Positions 23,049 to 35,469 of a stretch of DNA of 64,000 nucleotides are shown in pieces. Within the stretch, counting starts at the first letter, position 1. Every line of letters begins with the position of its first letter. The translations under genes and the position numbers were made by a program. The notes under the pieces are model-generated. The model saw only the letters and a list, made by a program, of their open reading frames with translations, ran no database searches and was not told the DNA's origin. Source of the stretch: Channallabes apus (taxonomy: Eukaryota; Chordata; Actinopteri; Siluriformes; Clariidae); the NCBI GenBank assembly GCA_030522415.1, contig CM060112.1:8071001-8135000 (forward strand), in the 5' to 3' direction.

Positions 23049-23562
23049 TATAAAGTAATAAAGTAGGTAAAAACTACAGTGCCACAACAGAATAGTAGAT
23101 ATTAGGATATTTTTATTTTATTTATTTATTTATTTTATATATATATTTTTTAAGGGTAACTTTCTCTGAGCCACCTGGGCTGGTAATGAATCTTCAGCAC
23201 ATCAGCACCGAAACAAATAAAAATTGGATAAAATTATTTTGTCTAAGGAAAAAAATCACATTCAGTGATACACCTTCCCGGCTATCGATGGTTACGTCTA
23301 CGACTTGACATCTGTAATTCTAGCTTACTCACTACAACAGTCAAGCCTAATGCAGCACAGTTTTAAGTAGCCCTGAAATATTAATTTAAAGTCTGACAGC
23401 TATATATACTGTATATGTATATATTTATATATATAATTAATAATATGATCAGGGAATACTTTCTCTTGTTTTTATAGTAATGAAGAAATTGTATGGTAGC
23501 AGGTAAAGTTTTATATTTATTTATTTATTTAATTATTTTTATTATTACTTCTGCGACTGTAC
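23049..23562. other. No gene seen
   Basis: AT-rich, with short TA and TTTA runs near 23110-23150 and 23400-23435. Confidence 0.5.
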
Positions 23563-23611
23563 TTCATTTACATTTAGGCATTTGTTAGACGCTCTTATCC
23601 AGAGTGACATA
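23563..23611 (-). mobile_element. SINE-2 tail fragment
   Basis: 'ggcatttgttagacgctctt' is the complement of the SINE-2 3' end. It abuts the terminus of a Tc1 relic. The SINE-2 head lies on the far side at 24182-24247. Confidence 0.7.
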
Positions 23612-24181
23612 CAGGTCCTTCTCAAAAAATTAGCATATTGTGATGAAGTTCATTATTTTCTGTAATGTACTGATAAACATTAGACTTTCATATATTTTAG
23701 ATTCATTACACACAAACTGAAGTAGTTCAAGCCTTTTATTGTTTTAATATTGATGATTGTGGCATACAGCTCATGAAAACCCAAAATCCCTATCTCAAAC
23801 AATTTGCATATTTCATCCGACCAATTAAAGAAAAGTGTTTTTAATACAAAAAAAAGTCAACCTTCAAATAATTATGTTCAGTTCTGCACTCAATACTTGG
23901 TCGGGAATCCTTTTGCAGATTCTTGTGTCTTGTGTCTCTCAGCGTTCTCTTCACAATATCCCACAGATTCTCTATGGGGTTCAGGTCAGGAGAGTTGGCA
24001 GGCCAATTGAGCACAGTAATACCATGGTCAGTAAACCATTTACCAGTGGTTTTGGCACTGTGAGCAGGTGCCAGGTCGTGCTGAAAAATGAAATCTTCAT
24101 CTCCATAAAGCTTTTCAGCAGATGGAAGCATGAAGTGCTCCAAAATCTCCTGATAGCTAGCTGCATTGACTTGGTGTTTGT
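23612..24181 (-). pseudogene. Tc1 relic with one terminus, inside a SINE-2
   Basis: The left end 'caggtccttctcaaaaaatt' looks like an intact Tc1 terminus. On the minus strand an open stretch reads YQEILEHFMLPSAEKLYGD, FQHDLAPAHSAKTT (second catalytic motif) and [15 protein letters not shown] (third). The N-terminal half and the other terminus are gone; the sequence breaks into a SINE-2 head at 24182. Confidence 0.75.
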
Positions 24182-24247
24182 GGTGTTTGAACCTGGGATC
24201 TTCCGAACCGTAGTCCAATGCCTTAACCACTGAGCTACACCTGGCCC
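24182..24247 (-). mobile_element. SINE-2 head fragment
   Basis: Complement of the SINE-2 A-box and B-box region ('gtagctcagtggttaaggc'). The middle of the SINE is absent between here and 23611. Confidence 0.75.
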
Positions 24248-24259
24248 CAATTTCATAAC

Positions 24260-24511
24260 ATTGCTTCACCATTGATTACTTTCCAATAACTGTATAACGC
24301 CATGTTTTATTCCTTATTTGGCACAGCATTAAATCTACTGCTAGTCATTAAGAGCTTTTTTCCCCCTTTTTCGTTTAATATGCAGACATTTGTAAGGTCT
24401 TTAAAAACTGCAGTGATGGAAAGCATGGTCTTCAAGGGCTTTTCCAGGCTTTCTTTTGGAAATGAATGACTGAATTGCTCCTGGGATTTCCTGCACTGTT
24501 TTATTTTAAGT

Positions 24512-24557
<46 letters not shown>

Positions 24558-24952
24558 TCTATAAACATTTCTGAGTTATTTAGGTCATATTTTAGTTATT
24601 TAGGAATATTCACTTGTAACAAAAATGAATAAAACAGCTGCAGCCAATTAGCTATTTATGTAATTTTCATGTTTTTATCTCTACCACTGGATGAAAGCTC
24701 ATAGCTGGTGCTTTTGGATGTGCTTTCTTTTTCTTCTTCTTGTTCGTCTCTCTTTTTACAAAACGCGAACAGCAGTGCAAATTGCGCAACCTTCAGAAGG
24801 AGCACGGCTTTAATTAAACTAAAACTCTTTATTAAAAACACCATTTTTTTTCCCAAAATTAAATGTACTATTGACATTGGGTGGGTCACCAATTTCAAAC
24901 ATAAGACTCTATTGAGACCAAAATAAAACATAAAGAAATACAACAGTCAAAC
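24260..24952. other. No gene; (AG)n microsatellite
   Basis: AG repeats occupy about 24511-24553. Nothing else is recognised. Confidence 0.5.
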
Positions 24953-25080
24953 ACTCACTTACTGTCAGTTATTCCCTATACCACATATTGTGCACAGGGT
25001 CAGGGGCAGCTTGGAGCCTTTCCCAGTGGACTCGGAGCTCTAGGCAGGCTAGGCAATGCTCACCCCATGTTTTAGTAGAT
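24953..25080 (-). mobile_element. Degenerate SINE-1 fragment
   Basis: 'cagcttggagcctttcccag' and the preceding 'ccctataccacatattgtgc' match the 3' region of SINE-1 in complement, with heavy divergence. Confidence 0.45.
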
Positions 25081-25329
25081 GTATTTAAATGAAAATATTA
25101 ACTCTTCAAAATGTGTGTAAAAGTAACCCAAGTTGAAAATTTCATGAACTGGAATGAATCAATAAATGCTGTTCATTTCTAGTTGCTTAATGACTTGAGA
25201 AATGTTCGAATGTTTCAAACAGAGACTGTAGATCTACAAATTATTTATCACTCACATGAAGTACTTTCAGCATTTAACATACAGTACATTCATATTTCAC
25301 AGTTAACACTAGGATTATTCATATTTTAT

Positions 25330-26095
25330 CAATAGACTTATAGTTGACCTTCCTGAAACCCTATAAGTCGTACTGTATGAGGACATCACATTTTTGTTGG
25401 CAGTGACGGAGGTCAAACGTTTTCCCAAGGTTTTCACAAACTGTTGCTGGACACTCCAGGACCTTGAAATGCTTCTTATGAAGCCACTCTTTCGTTGCCT
25501 GGGTGGTGTGTTTGGGATCATTGTCATGCTGAAAGCCACATTTCATCTTCAATGTCCTTGCTGGAGGATCAAAATCTCACGATACATGGCCCCATTCATT
25601 CTTTCCTTAACACAGATCAGTCGTCCTGGTCACTTTGCAGCCCCAAAGCATGATGCTTCCACCCCCATGCTTCACAGTAGGTGTGGTGTTCTTTGGATGC
25701 AACTCAGCATTCTTTCACCTCCAAACATGACAAGTTGAGGGTTTTTTTTGGCCATAGTGGAGGTTGGAGTGTGACTGTTTAAGGTTGTGTCTTCTATACT
25801 GATAACAGGTGCCATTAATACAGATAACGAGTGGCAGACAGAGGATCCTCTTAAAGAAGAAGTTACAGGTCTGTGAGAGCCAGAAATCTTGCTTGTTTTT
25901 AGGTGACCAAATACTTATTTTCCACCATAATTTGCAAATATATATTTTTTAAATCCTACAATGTGATTTTCTAGATTTTATTTTTATTTCATCTCTCATA
26001 GTTGAGGTATACCTATGATGAAAATTACAGGCCTCTCTCATCTTTTTAAGTGGTAGAGCAATTGGTGGATGACTAAATACTTTTTTGTCCCACTG
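25330..26095 (-). pseudogene. Tc1 relic, one terminus left
   Basis: The right terminus '...ttttttgtcccactg' is followed by TA. On the minus strand, [10 protein letters not shown] (second catalytic motif) and [13 protein letters not shown] remain. The 3' non-coding part ('ccaaatacttattttccacc') matches a common fish Tc1 family in my recollection. The 5' half is missing. Confidence 0.6.
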
Positions 26096-26364
26096 TATTT
26101 ATTTTCAACTTTTTATTTAAAGCTTTAAAAGTTTGATTTCAAAGTTTACAAATGACCTTGGACTTTAGTTACCTTGTTCGACAGTTTTTTTTTTTGATTC
26201 CTTGCTGATTTGTACTTATTTCTATTTTCCAGTATTCTGTGTTTCCATGGTAATTCTTTTCACCCTTTTTGGGAGGTTCCAGTTGATGTAGTTCCTCCTT
26301 CTTCTCATTCTGCTAATTCTTCTTATTATTATTATTACGACTACTACTACAGTACTACTGTACA

Positions 26365-26705
26365 ATAGGTGTTCAAGGCAAACTGAGACTTGTGATGAAA
26401 TATCTTTTGAGTGAAGGTTTTTAGACAGGAAGAGGTGGCTCGGAGCCCACTGCAGTCTTTCCTGTGAACATTCAGCAAGTGGAACACATTAATCCTTGAA
26501 AATCAAGGGATATGTATACACAATCATTGACCAACACCATGTGAAGTTATTACAACATACCCTCCAAGTCCAGTCATGGCTCCGGCATACTGGGAAAACC
26601 TTCTACCTTGATGGAGTCCAAGCACTAGCAAAATGCAGGGATCGGTGCTTCAGTGTAGCAGTGGATTATATAGAAATATAAAGGAAGTTTTTACTCCCAC
26701 TAGTT
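26365..26705 (+). mobile_element. Family M (mariner-like) copy 3
   Basis: It begins with a diverged left terminus ('ggtgttcaaggcaaactgag'). It shares 'cagtcatggctccggcatac' and 'ggattatatagaaatataa' with the other copies. Confidence 0.4.
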
Positions 26706-26726
26706 TTATTATTATTATTATTAATT

Positions 26727-27062
26727 CATTTTCTATACCACTTAATCCTGTGTTCAGTGTCGCGGGGGACCTGGAGCCTATCCCAGGAGACTTCGGGCAC
26801 TAGGCGGGGTACACCCTGGACAGGGTGCCAATCCATCGCAGGGCACACACACATACACACACTCACACACCCAATCACACACTACGGGCAATTTAGGTAC
26901 GCCAATTAGCCTAACCTGCATATCTTTGGACTGTGGGAGGAAACCGGAGTACCCGGAGGAAACCCACCAAGCACTGGGAGAAACTCCATGCACACAGAGA
27001 CGGGAATCGAGCCTGGCCGGGGAATCGAACCCAGACCCTGGAGGTGCAAGGCGACAGTGCTA
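26727..27062 (-). mobile_element. SINE-1 copy, head truncated, within (ATT)n
   Basis: It runs from the tail ('ttcattttctataccactta') to 'ggcgacagtgct', after which the tRNA-like head is cut off. ATT repeats flank both sides (26706-26722, 27061-27080). Confidence 0.85.
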
Positions 27063-27080
27063 TTATTATTATTATTATTA

Positions 27081-28319
27081 GAGAATTTGGGATGTTTAGT
27101 GTAAAGGTGTTCACTAAATAAATATATAAGATTCCAGTAACACACTAAAGGTTCCACTGGTGTCCTCAATCTTAGTTCAAGACATATTATTCTGCAGACA
27201 GACACTTAGCGATTTGCGAGTTCATTTATTTTTTTGATGGTTCCTTGTATTCTCTGGGTGTCAAATGCACCATCATCCGAGTAAGATATTGTTTTTTGAT
27301 AAATGATGATACGGTTTTCGGACTCAGACTTTTGGATGTGACTTTATGGTGCATTTTTACTAAATCACTGAGCATCTCATTTGCCTGCTTTGTTATTTAT
27401 CATTCATACTTTCTATAATACACTCATACATGAACGCACAATTTATTATTTTTTTTTTTTAAAGAAAGAAACTTTGTTCAGCTGCTTTCCCTCTACATTC
27501 TTCACCCTGTGTGTAGTGTGTATATGTCTGTGTGTGTGCGTCTCCCACTGCGCCTTCTCCTCTTCCTATGTAAACAACGTGGTTTGGCTCATTCCAACTG
27601 GTATTTACTTTAGCCCTCGTTAACTGAAACCCGATCCAACATCACTCCACTTCTGGAGGTCTTTATCCCTCCATCAGCAGCCATTTACTCTAAAATAACA
27701 CAGAGCAAGACATCTAGACATCTATAGTTGCGCCCGAATGTTTAACTTCATAAATCAAAAATGTTTTTATTTTGTCAGATGTCAAACACTGGATTACATT
27801 TTCTTTTTAAATGGAAACAGACTCAGATTTCATCTGTGGTTGAGATCCGTTTCTGTTTCTATTTCTGATTTTATTAAGTTGTTTAAATTTAATTTAAGTC
27901 CATATCATTTCTATGAAGACAGTAAGACATGTATGAAGTTTATTATTAGAGTAAATGTATGTAGAATGATCATTAAACTCAGACACAAGCACAGGTAAAA
28001 CAACAGGATGTCAGCACTAGGATGGGCAGAACCACAAGAGAAATTGAGAGAAACTGAGAAATTGCATTGTGTTCTCGGAGGTTGGAGGTCAAGCAAGGCT
28101 CATGAGATGAAGGAGCTTTGTGACATGTGGGCAGCATGGAGCAACTCAGCAGGACTTTTTCGCTCTCAAAACATAATGGCAATAATATTCTAATTACTTT
28201 GAAACATTGATGCTGGACCAATGTTGGTATAATGCTTTGCCAAACATTGAATAACTCTGGTCACTAACAAATCCATTTTTAATTAGACCTTTACAATAAG
28301 GTCATACAACATCGGGGTT
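27081..28319. other. No gene seen
   Basis: Unique-looking AT-rich DNA. A TG-rich patch lies near 27500-27540. No coding region is supported. Confidence 0.5.
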
Positions 28320-29450
28320 CCTGCTGGGTGTGCTCGTAGAAACTGGTTAGTTGCAACTGGGTCCTAAGAAGATATTTCCTGGAGTAGGGTTCTGAAAGGC
28401 TGGTTGGTGAAATAGTGTTCTTACTGTAGATACCAGTTGATTGAGATGAATTCTTAGACACTGGTTGGTGAAACCGAAGATTCCGAAGAGGTGGTTGGTG
28501 GAACAAAATTCCAAAAAGACAGTTGTTGGAACAATCTCTAAGAGAGTCTTAGAGACTTGCTGGTGGGGCAGTCTTTTGGAAACCAAGAAGGTTTGCATTC
28601 TTTCAATAAGGTGGTTGGTGAGATACAGTAGGAGTCTTAATAGATGATTGGTGGAACAGGGTTTTCAGAAGCCAGTTGCTGGAGAAGGATTCTGAAATGG
28701 TGGTTGGAGAAACAGGGTTCTTTAATCACAGATGTTAGGTGGGGCAGTCTTCTGGAAACCAAGAAGGTTTGCATTCTTTCAATAAGGTGGTTGGTGAGAT
28801 ACAGTAGGAGTCTTAATAGATAATTGGTGGAACAGGGTTTTCAGAAGCCAGTTGCTGGAGAAGAATTCTGAAATGGTGGTTGGAGAAACAGGGTCCTTTA
28901 ATCACAGATGTTAGAACAGCTTCGAACAGGCTAGTTCATGGAAATTTGTTTCTTATTAGAGACTGGTTGGAAGGGCAGTCTTCTTTAAGACTAGCAGTTT
29001 TGTTCTGAAAAGGTGTTCTTAGAAACCAGCTAGTGAAGCAGGGCTCCTTCAGGCTGCATGTGATGCAGGATTGTGTGAGGCTATTTGTGTGGCAGGATTC
29101 TTAGAAACTAACATTGAAGCAGCATTTTACTTGAAATCATAGCAGTAAATAAGGGTTAGGAGAAAAGGGCTTTTTTATTTTACGCATTTCTGGTAGTACA
29201 GTGAAGTTTTCAAATGCTGATGTTGAAGAATTGAACTTCGATGCCAGATAAGGATGTTTCGGAGTGGGTGAGGAGGAGCAGGGTTCTTAATGTGAATAAG
29301 AGTTCTTAAAGGCTGGTTGGTGGACCAGAGTTATTAGAAAAAGTCTTTGTAGAGAAGAGTTCTTGAAGGCTTACAGTGAATTAGAGTTCTCATAGGCCAG
29401 AACTTAGAAACTACAGTAGCAAGGTCCCTAGAGGCTGGGTAGTACAGAAG
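28320..29450 (+). repeat. Degenerate minisatellite with a 177-bp higher-order duplication
   Basis: Variants of a roughly 30-bp unit around 'ctggttggtggaacaggg' and 'ttctta.aaa' recur through 1.1 kb. Within it, 28562-28738 is repeated at 28739-28915 with only a few base differences. No reading frame is conserved across units. Confidence 0.75.
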
Positions 29451-30101
29451 GATTTTCAGCACGATTGGAATGGCCATGGCCGAAATCATCATTAGAAAAT
29501 CATGTTGTTGCTTTTCAGCATCATCAGCAAAATTGTTCATGCAAACACAAGGCACTTTACAATTGCTTGTGACCTTCACTCTGCAGGAATTATTTTAAAA
29601 CTTGCAAATATTTCTGTGTGTGGTAGTCTGTGTGTGTCTCCTTTGCAATTATTATTTGGTTCTTTTCCTGACAGAGGATAAAATGTTACAATAGTTTTTT
29701 TTTCTTGTCCCCTGTGGTTTAGAGGAGATGTGGTGGGATTTCTGCTCTAATGGCCGCGCTCATCTGACCCTTTTAGAGACACCGCTCTAGTGAGATCCAT
29801 TACATGCCACAGAGGATCTCTAATGCTACTGGCCAGTACCAGTATGTCGCATACATCTTCTACCAGCCATACGCAAGGCTTAGACGAGAACCCTTTTTAA
29901 AATATAGAGACTATATATACTGTGTATATATATATAATGGAAGCTTTTACGCTAACCCACAATATCTTACATATATTATATGGAGGCTGAAACATAAACA
30001 TCAAAAGTACGGACAAATTATTTATTTTTTTCATTAGATTGTTCAAATTATGTTTCGAATGTGAACTGTGTCTGATATTATTCTAAACATTTCATGCTGT
30101 T
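29451..30101. other. No gene seen
   Basis: Unique-looking. It includes a short TA-rich tract at 29910-29936. Splice-like signals near 29776 are weak and not called. Confidence 0.45.
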
Positions 30102-30112
30102 AATTTGACCCA

Positions 30113-30480
30113 GGTGGTGTAGTGGTTAGCACTGTTGCCTTGCACCTCCAGGGTCTGGGTTCGATTCCCCGGCCAGGCTCGATTCCCGTCTCTGTGTGCA
30201 TGGAGTTTGCATGTTCTCCCAGTGCTTGGTGGGTTTCCTCCGGGTACTCCGGTTTCCTCCCACAGTCCAAAGATATGCAGGTTAGGCTAATTGGCGTTCC
30301 TAAATTGACCGTAGTGTGTGAATGAGTGTGTGATTGGGTGTGTATGTGTGTGTGCCCTACGATGGATTGGCACCCTGTCCAGGGTGTACCCTGTCTAGTG
30401 CCCGAAGTCTCCTGGGATAGGCTCCAAGTCCCCCGCGACCCTGAATAGAAGGATAAAGCGGTATAGAAGATGAATGAATG
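30113..30480 (+). mobile_element. SINE-1 copy, 5'-truncated, 11-bp target duplication
   Basis: It starts within the head at 'ggtggtgtagtgg'. AATTTGACCCA flanks both sides (30102-30112, 30481-30491). 5' truncation with a target duplication is the LINE-driven retroposition signature. Confidence 0.9.
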
Positions 30481-30491
30481 AATTTGACCCA

Positions 30492-31500
30492 CATGCTTAC
30501 AGGAACAGTGTGTGAGTTCAAGCCCACCATTATCTGGCAACCTCTTTGGCTTTCATCTTTAGTTTCTTGTAGCTTTCCTTTGCCAAAACAGTCGGGTTCA
30601 CCTGTTCAGCCATTTCTTTCAGGATCCTTTCAAACACAGACTAGGAACTTCTGAATTGGTTTTACTGCAACGTCAGGATAAATGTTTATAAGATATAAAA
30701 CCATTTGTTTACGCAATGGAACTCATTTCGAAGCAGGCTCACGTTTGCACGCGCACAGATCCATAACTCCTACATTATTTTTCAGCGTTGTTACCTTTTA
30801 ACCTATTCCAAATACAACTGAAGGATGTTTTTTTTTGCTGCCTCATTTATGTTAGATAAGGTTAGCCACCAACGCAGCCGTGCTGCTGATATCCTACTGG
30901 CAACTTTTAAGGTGGAAAGTGACGCTGAATTAATCAACACACTTTAAAGTTTAATCAATAGTTTTGTTCGCTTTTATTGGTTCTCTTGCGTGACATGAGC
31001 TTTACTAGGCTATTGATCGGAGTGGAGCATTGTTCTGGTGTGCTGCCGCAGCACTACAGCGATACCTCACTCCTGCCTTCTGCCACTGCAATCCTCCTTC
31101 ACTCTTATTCTACAGCTTTCCTAGTGGAAAATTGTAAAGATAGTTGTGTTTCTTGTATTGACATGAAATCTGAATGAATTCCGAATTGAGTGTTCAGACC
31201 GAGAATACATTGCATCTGATTTAAGACATATTGAAGGCTGTTCACACTGGCGTGAGTCACATTTGAGACACTTCGGCTGGCAGTCTAACAAACATTGTAT
31301 ATGATTACATTTACATTACAGGTCACATTGTTTCATTCTTTTTTTTTTTTTGATCACATTGGATTTCCTTGTCATGACAGTTCACATTCATAATTGATGT
31401 GACTTTTGTAATTGCACACATCAGTACATCTTTCCTTATGTTATCTAGGTTATTTCAATCATGGATCATAGATGTGATTTTATAAAAAAATAAAAAATAT
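30492..31500. other. No gene seen
   Basis: Unique-looking DNA without repeats or supported coding regions. Confidence 0.45.
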
Positions 31501-31512
31501 ATGCTTGCGATT

Positions 31513-31892
31513 GGCGGCGCGGTGGTGTAGTGGTTAGCACTGTCGCCTTGCACCTCCAGGGTCTGGGTTCGATTCCCCGGCCAGGCTCGATTCCCGTCTC
31601 TGTGTGCATGGAGTTTGCATGTTCTCCCCGTGCTTGGTGGGTTTCCTCCGGGTACTCCGGTTTCCTCCCACAGTCCAAAGATATGCAGGTTAGGCTAATT
31701 GGCGTTCCCAAATTGCCCGTAGTGTGTGATTGGGTGTGTGAGTGTGTGTATGTGTGTGCCCTGCGATGGATTGGCACCCTGTCCAGGGTGTACCCCGCCT
31801 AGTGCCCGAAGTCTCCTGGGATAGGCTCCAGGTCCCCCGCGACCCTGAACACAGGATTAAGCGGTATAGAAAATGAATGAATGAATGAATGA
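31513..31892 (+). mobile_element. SINE-1 copy, full length, 12-bp target duplication
   Basis: Head 'ggcggcgcggtggtgtagtg', body, and (GAAT)n tail are complete. ATGCTTGCGATT flanks it perfectly (31501-31512, 31893-31904), so the insertion is young. Confidence 0.95.
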
Positions 31893-31904
31893 ATGCTTGC
31901 GATT

Positions 31905-32637
31905 TTGCTCTGGAGTTTGTCAAACAGTTAATCAGCTGTATTTGTTGAAATCCAGAAGAAGGAAGAAAGCCAGATACTTCGCTTCTGCTGTTTTATCAGC
32001 TGTTGCTAGCTCTACTATGAAATCCCTTTGCTGCCAGTGATGACTGATGACGTCAGCGAGCGCACTACAGTATGCCTGGACAGAGTAAAAAAAAGTCACA
32101 TCATTTCCAATTCAATCTCTCTCATTCAAGTTGCATGCTCACGTATCGGACATGTATCTGATCTAGAGCCAGATACAAAAGTGATTCAGATACAGCCTGA
32201 AAAACATCAGATTTTTGTGTTCAGACAACCCTATAGCAAAAAGCAGATCCGTGTCAAATTAGGCGGGAAAAACTTCCGAATTTGAGTCACGTCCGTCGTA
32301 TACAAACTTGACTACTTTAAAATACAACTGTTTTCTACTTAATAAACTGACCACTGAAATTACACCCGATTATCCAATCATTATTTATTAATTAATTAAT
32401 TTATTTTTTATATATATAAAAAATTAGGCACAAAGAAAAAGAAACATTTTGAGAATTTCCAGTATCCATCATCATTGCAGATGCTGTTACTTGAAATAAA
32501 AGCCAGTTTCAGGACAGAGTGCGGGTACCAGACAGGTCGCTGCAAGACAGTGAAACTGCAGTGAGATTTTTTTTTTCAGCTTTGTGTTACAGATGATGCT
32601 TTAACCAGCTCTCTCAGATCAGCACAACAGAGCCGGG
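31905..32637. other. No gene seen
   Basis: A TTAA/TTTA-rich patch lies at 32385-32425. Nothing coding. Confidence 0.45.
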
Positions 32638-32912
32638 ATGGTCCTCGCACGTGTCTTGTGCGTGCGCGTGTCTTTATCATCAGGACTTTCTCGGATTTCT
32701 ACGTTCTCTTTTCTCTCCTTCAACTTTTCTCTGCTTCTTCCTGTAGTTCCATCTTTCTTCCTGCCTTACATCATTGCTGTCTTACCTTGTCTCATCTCCT
32801 CCCACCCCTTTAGCATTAGGGCTTTTCATTCTCTTCTCTCTTTCTTTACCTTTCTCTCTCTTTTTTCCTATATCAGCAACCCTCCCTGTTTTCTTTACTC
32901 TCCGTCCCTCCC

Positions 32913-32953
<41 letters not shown>

Positions 32954-33090
32954 CTTGCATCTATCTGTCTCACTCTTTCCCACTTTAGCATCAGGTCCTT
33001 ATGTCCCTTGCTATCAGATTTTCTTTCTCATCTGCACTCTATATTTACTTACTGTCTCCCTTGTTCTCTTTCTTTTAATCCAGCACCCCT

Positions 33091-33131
<41 letters not shown>

Positions 33132-33470
33132 AGCATCTCTTGCCTTCTCTCTTCCCCCTTCTCGCTCTTATTCCATGACCTTGTCTTTAGTTCTCTATTT
33201 AGCATCAGGTCCTTCTATCCCTCCTTATCAGATTTCCTTTCTCTCCTTCACTCTCTCTTCCTCCCCTTCTTCTTTCTCTGCATTTCCCTTTCACACCCTC
33301 ACAGCCCCTCTATTGCTTTCCTTTCTTCAGCATCAGGTCCTTCTATCTCTCCTTATCAGATGTCTTGCCTATCCTTACCCTCATGCACTTGCTATTTTCC
33401 CTGCACTTCTCTCTCTCTTTCTCTCTCGCTCTCTGTTAGAGAACATTGCATATGTCTTTCTCGGGCGCTG
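32638..33470 (+). repeat. Polypyrimidine tandem repeat region
   Basis: The plus strand is almost all C and T for about 830 bp. A phrase like 'agcatcaggtccttctatc' recurs at about 32678 (weak), 32812 (weak), 32988, 33201 and 33329. (CT)n runs sit at 32916-32950 and 33096-33130. Long Leu/Ser/Pro-rich frames across it are compositional artefacts. Confidence 0.75.
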
Positions 33471-35043
33471 CTGGGGTAAACAAGCCGAGTGCTTTTGACC
33501 TTTCCATTCTGAAAAATGATACAGGCAATGTGGGTGTGTTCTGGAGTAAGATGCAATGGGAAATATATGAATAAAAACAGGAATAACGTTTTAGAGGAAC
33601 AATAAAATGTACTAATATATCTTGTGATATAAAATGTACTCAATCAATGGAACATGTTCTATGTCAGAAGTTTAGTTTATTCATTTTGATGTAGTGTGTC
33701 AAGGCTAATGTAGCGCATACTGTATGTAACAGAAGCATGGCTTCTTGTTTAACACACTGCAGGCCTTCTTAATATCTAGATATGCTGCCATTTGTACGTA
33801 TGCATATGATAAAGTAAAAAATATTATTCTAGTCAAAGTGCAGCCCTCGGTCATCAATCCTCAACCCATTTCAGAACCTGTGGCTGTTCAGCAATAGTCT
33901 CCACTCAATCTGACAGAGACTGTGCAATAGCGCGAAGAAGAATGGGCCAGAAGATCAAGATCCAGATGTGCAAAGCTGAAAGAGACCTACTGTATTTTCA
34001 AATACTCGCAGCTGGGATAGCATACAAAGGCGATTTTTTTTTCCCAGGGATTGACCTAGGGGACTGAATCCTTATGCAAACAGTTATAGTTTTCTGCTAT
34101 TTTGTTTAGGCAACATCTATATAATTAGTCAGCATTTGTTTATGTAACAGCCTCAGCAGCGACCTCATTTCCCCTCTCGTCTGCAACCACTCAGCATTAA
34201 ACATCAGCGGTATACTGATCATCTGTCATCATCTGCAACTGTTTCTCACTGCTTCATGCCTTAAGTTTTTTTTTTTTATGTTTTTTTTATGCTTAAATAG
34301 TTCATAAGTCATTGTTTGGTTTAACAAACAAAAAAAAAATTATCTGAAACTGCTCAGGTATAGCAGGGACTGGACTGGAAACGAGAGGCAAAAATTCTTT
34401 CAGAAAGCCTGGAGAACTATTCTTTAAGTATATATTAAAATATCTTTTTTTTGGAGGGTGGGGGGATCTATAAAGAAATGAGGGGTGGTTTAAGACTTTT
34501 GCACAGGACACTATGTCAAATCGCAGAACTACAGGATGAGTTCTTCTACAGCATCTAAGTGCGAGTTAGATATCCTATTTTGGAGGGAAGTGGAAATCTT
34601 TTAGACATCCATGTGGGACCATTCACAAAGCAGACTATGAGTCAGAAGTGTTGAAGTTCCAAGAAGAAGTATATATATTGGGATGAATCATGCAGTTCTG
34701 ACAGGTCTGACACCACATCAGGTAGCAGCAGTACACATATTGCTGAACAGAGAGACAGAGAGAGAGACAGAGTGAGATAGAGAACTAATTATTGGTCATG
34801 CTCTTATGTTACAGTTGGTTAAAAGATTGATTGTACTGAAAGCATGAAAGTGGCAACTCATTAGGCATATCAAGAATCGTCTTTAGGAATAATAATTCCA
34901 TCCACTGACTTGTCAAACCATGTTCTAACACCCAATGACTGGCTCCTCTAAGCACCTAATTGATGGTTTAAAAAAAAAAAACTGAGAAAATATATCAAAG
35001 CACTTCTAGTTCAACTGACTGAACTACTGTATGTTCTAGAAAT
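33471..35043. other. No gene seen
   Basis: Unique-looking, with poly(T) near 34266-34288 and an AGAG patch near 34741-34770. Confidence 0.5.
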
Positions 35044-35055
35044 AAGACAATAACA

Positions 35056-35407
35056 TTCATTCATTCATTTATTTATCTTCTATACCGCTTTATCCTGTAT
35101 TAGGGTCGCGGGGACCTGGAGCCTATCCCAGGAGACTCAGGGCATGAGGCAGGGTACACCCTGGACAGCGTGCCAATCCATCGCACAGCACACACACACA
35201 CTATGGTCAATTTGGGAACGCCAATTCTGCATGCCTAATCTGCATGTCTTTGGGAGGGTACCAGAGTACCCGGAGGAAACCCACCAAGCACGGGGAGAAC
35301 ATGCAAACTCCATGCACACAGAGACAGGAATCGAGCCTGGCCGGGAATCGAACCCGGACCCTGGAGGTGCAAGGCGACAGTGCTAACCACTACACCACCG
35401 CGCCGCC
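35056..35407 (-). mobile_element. SINE-1 copy, 12-bp target duplication
   Basis: Complete from the (ATTC)n tail to the head complement 'caccaccgcgccgcc'. AAGACAATAACA flanks both sides (35044-35055, 35408-35419). A small deletion removes part of the cctccggt segment. Confidence 0.93.
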
Positions 35408-35469
35408 AAGACAATAACAAGGACCTGTAAATATCAAGGAAAGATCTAAATGACACTGGAACATAAACT

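Noticed and set aside
31530..31802. Repeated 60-117 codon frames reading [20 protein letters not shown] or their complements at many SINE-1 copies
   Set aside because: They are translations of a non-coding pol III SINE, so their similarity is DNA-level repeat identity.
32638..33498. Long Leu/Ser-rich frames across polypyrimidine DNA
   Set aside because: Low-complexity CT repeats give open frames in several phases; no domain or start context.
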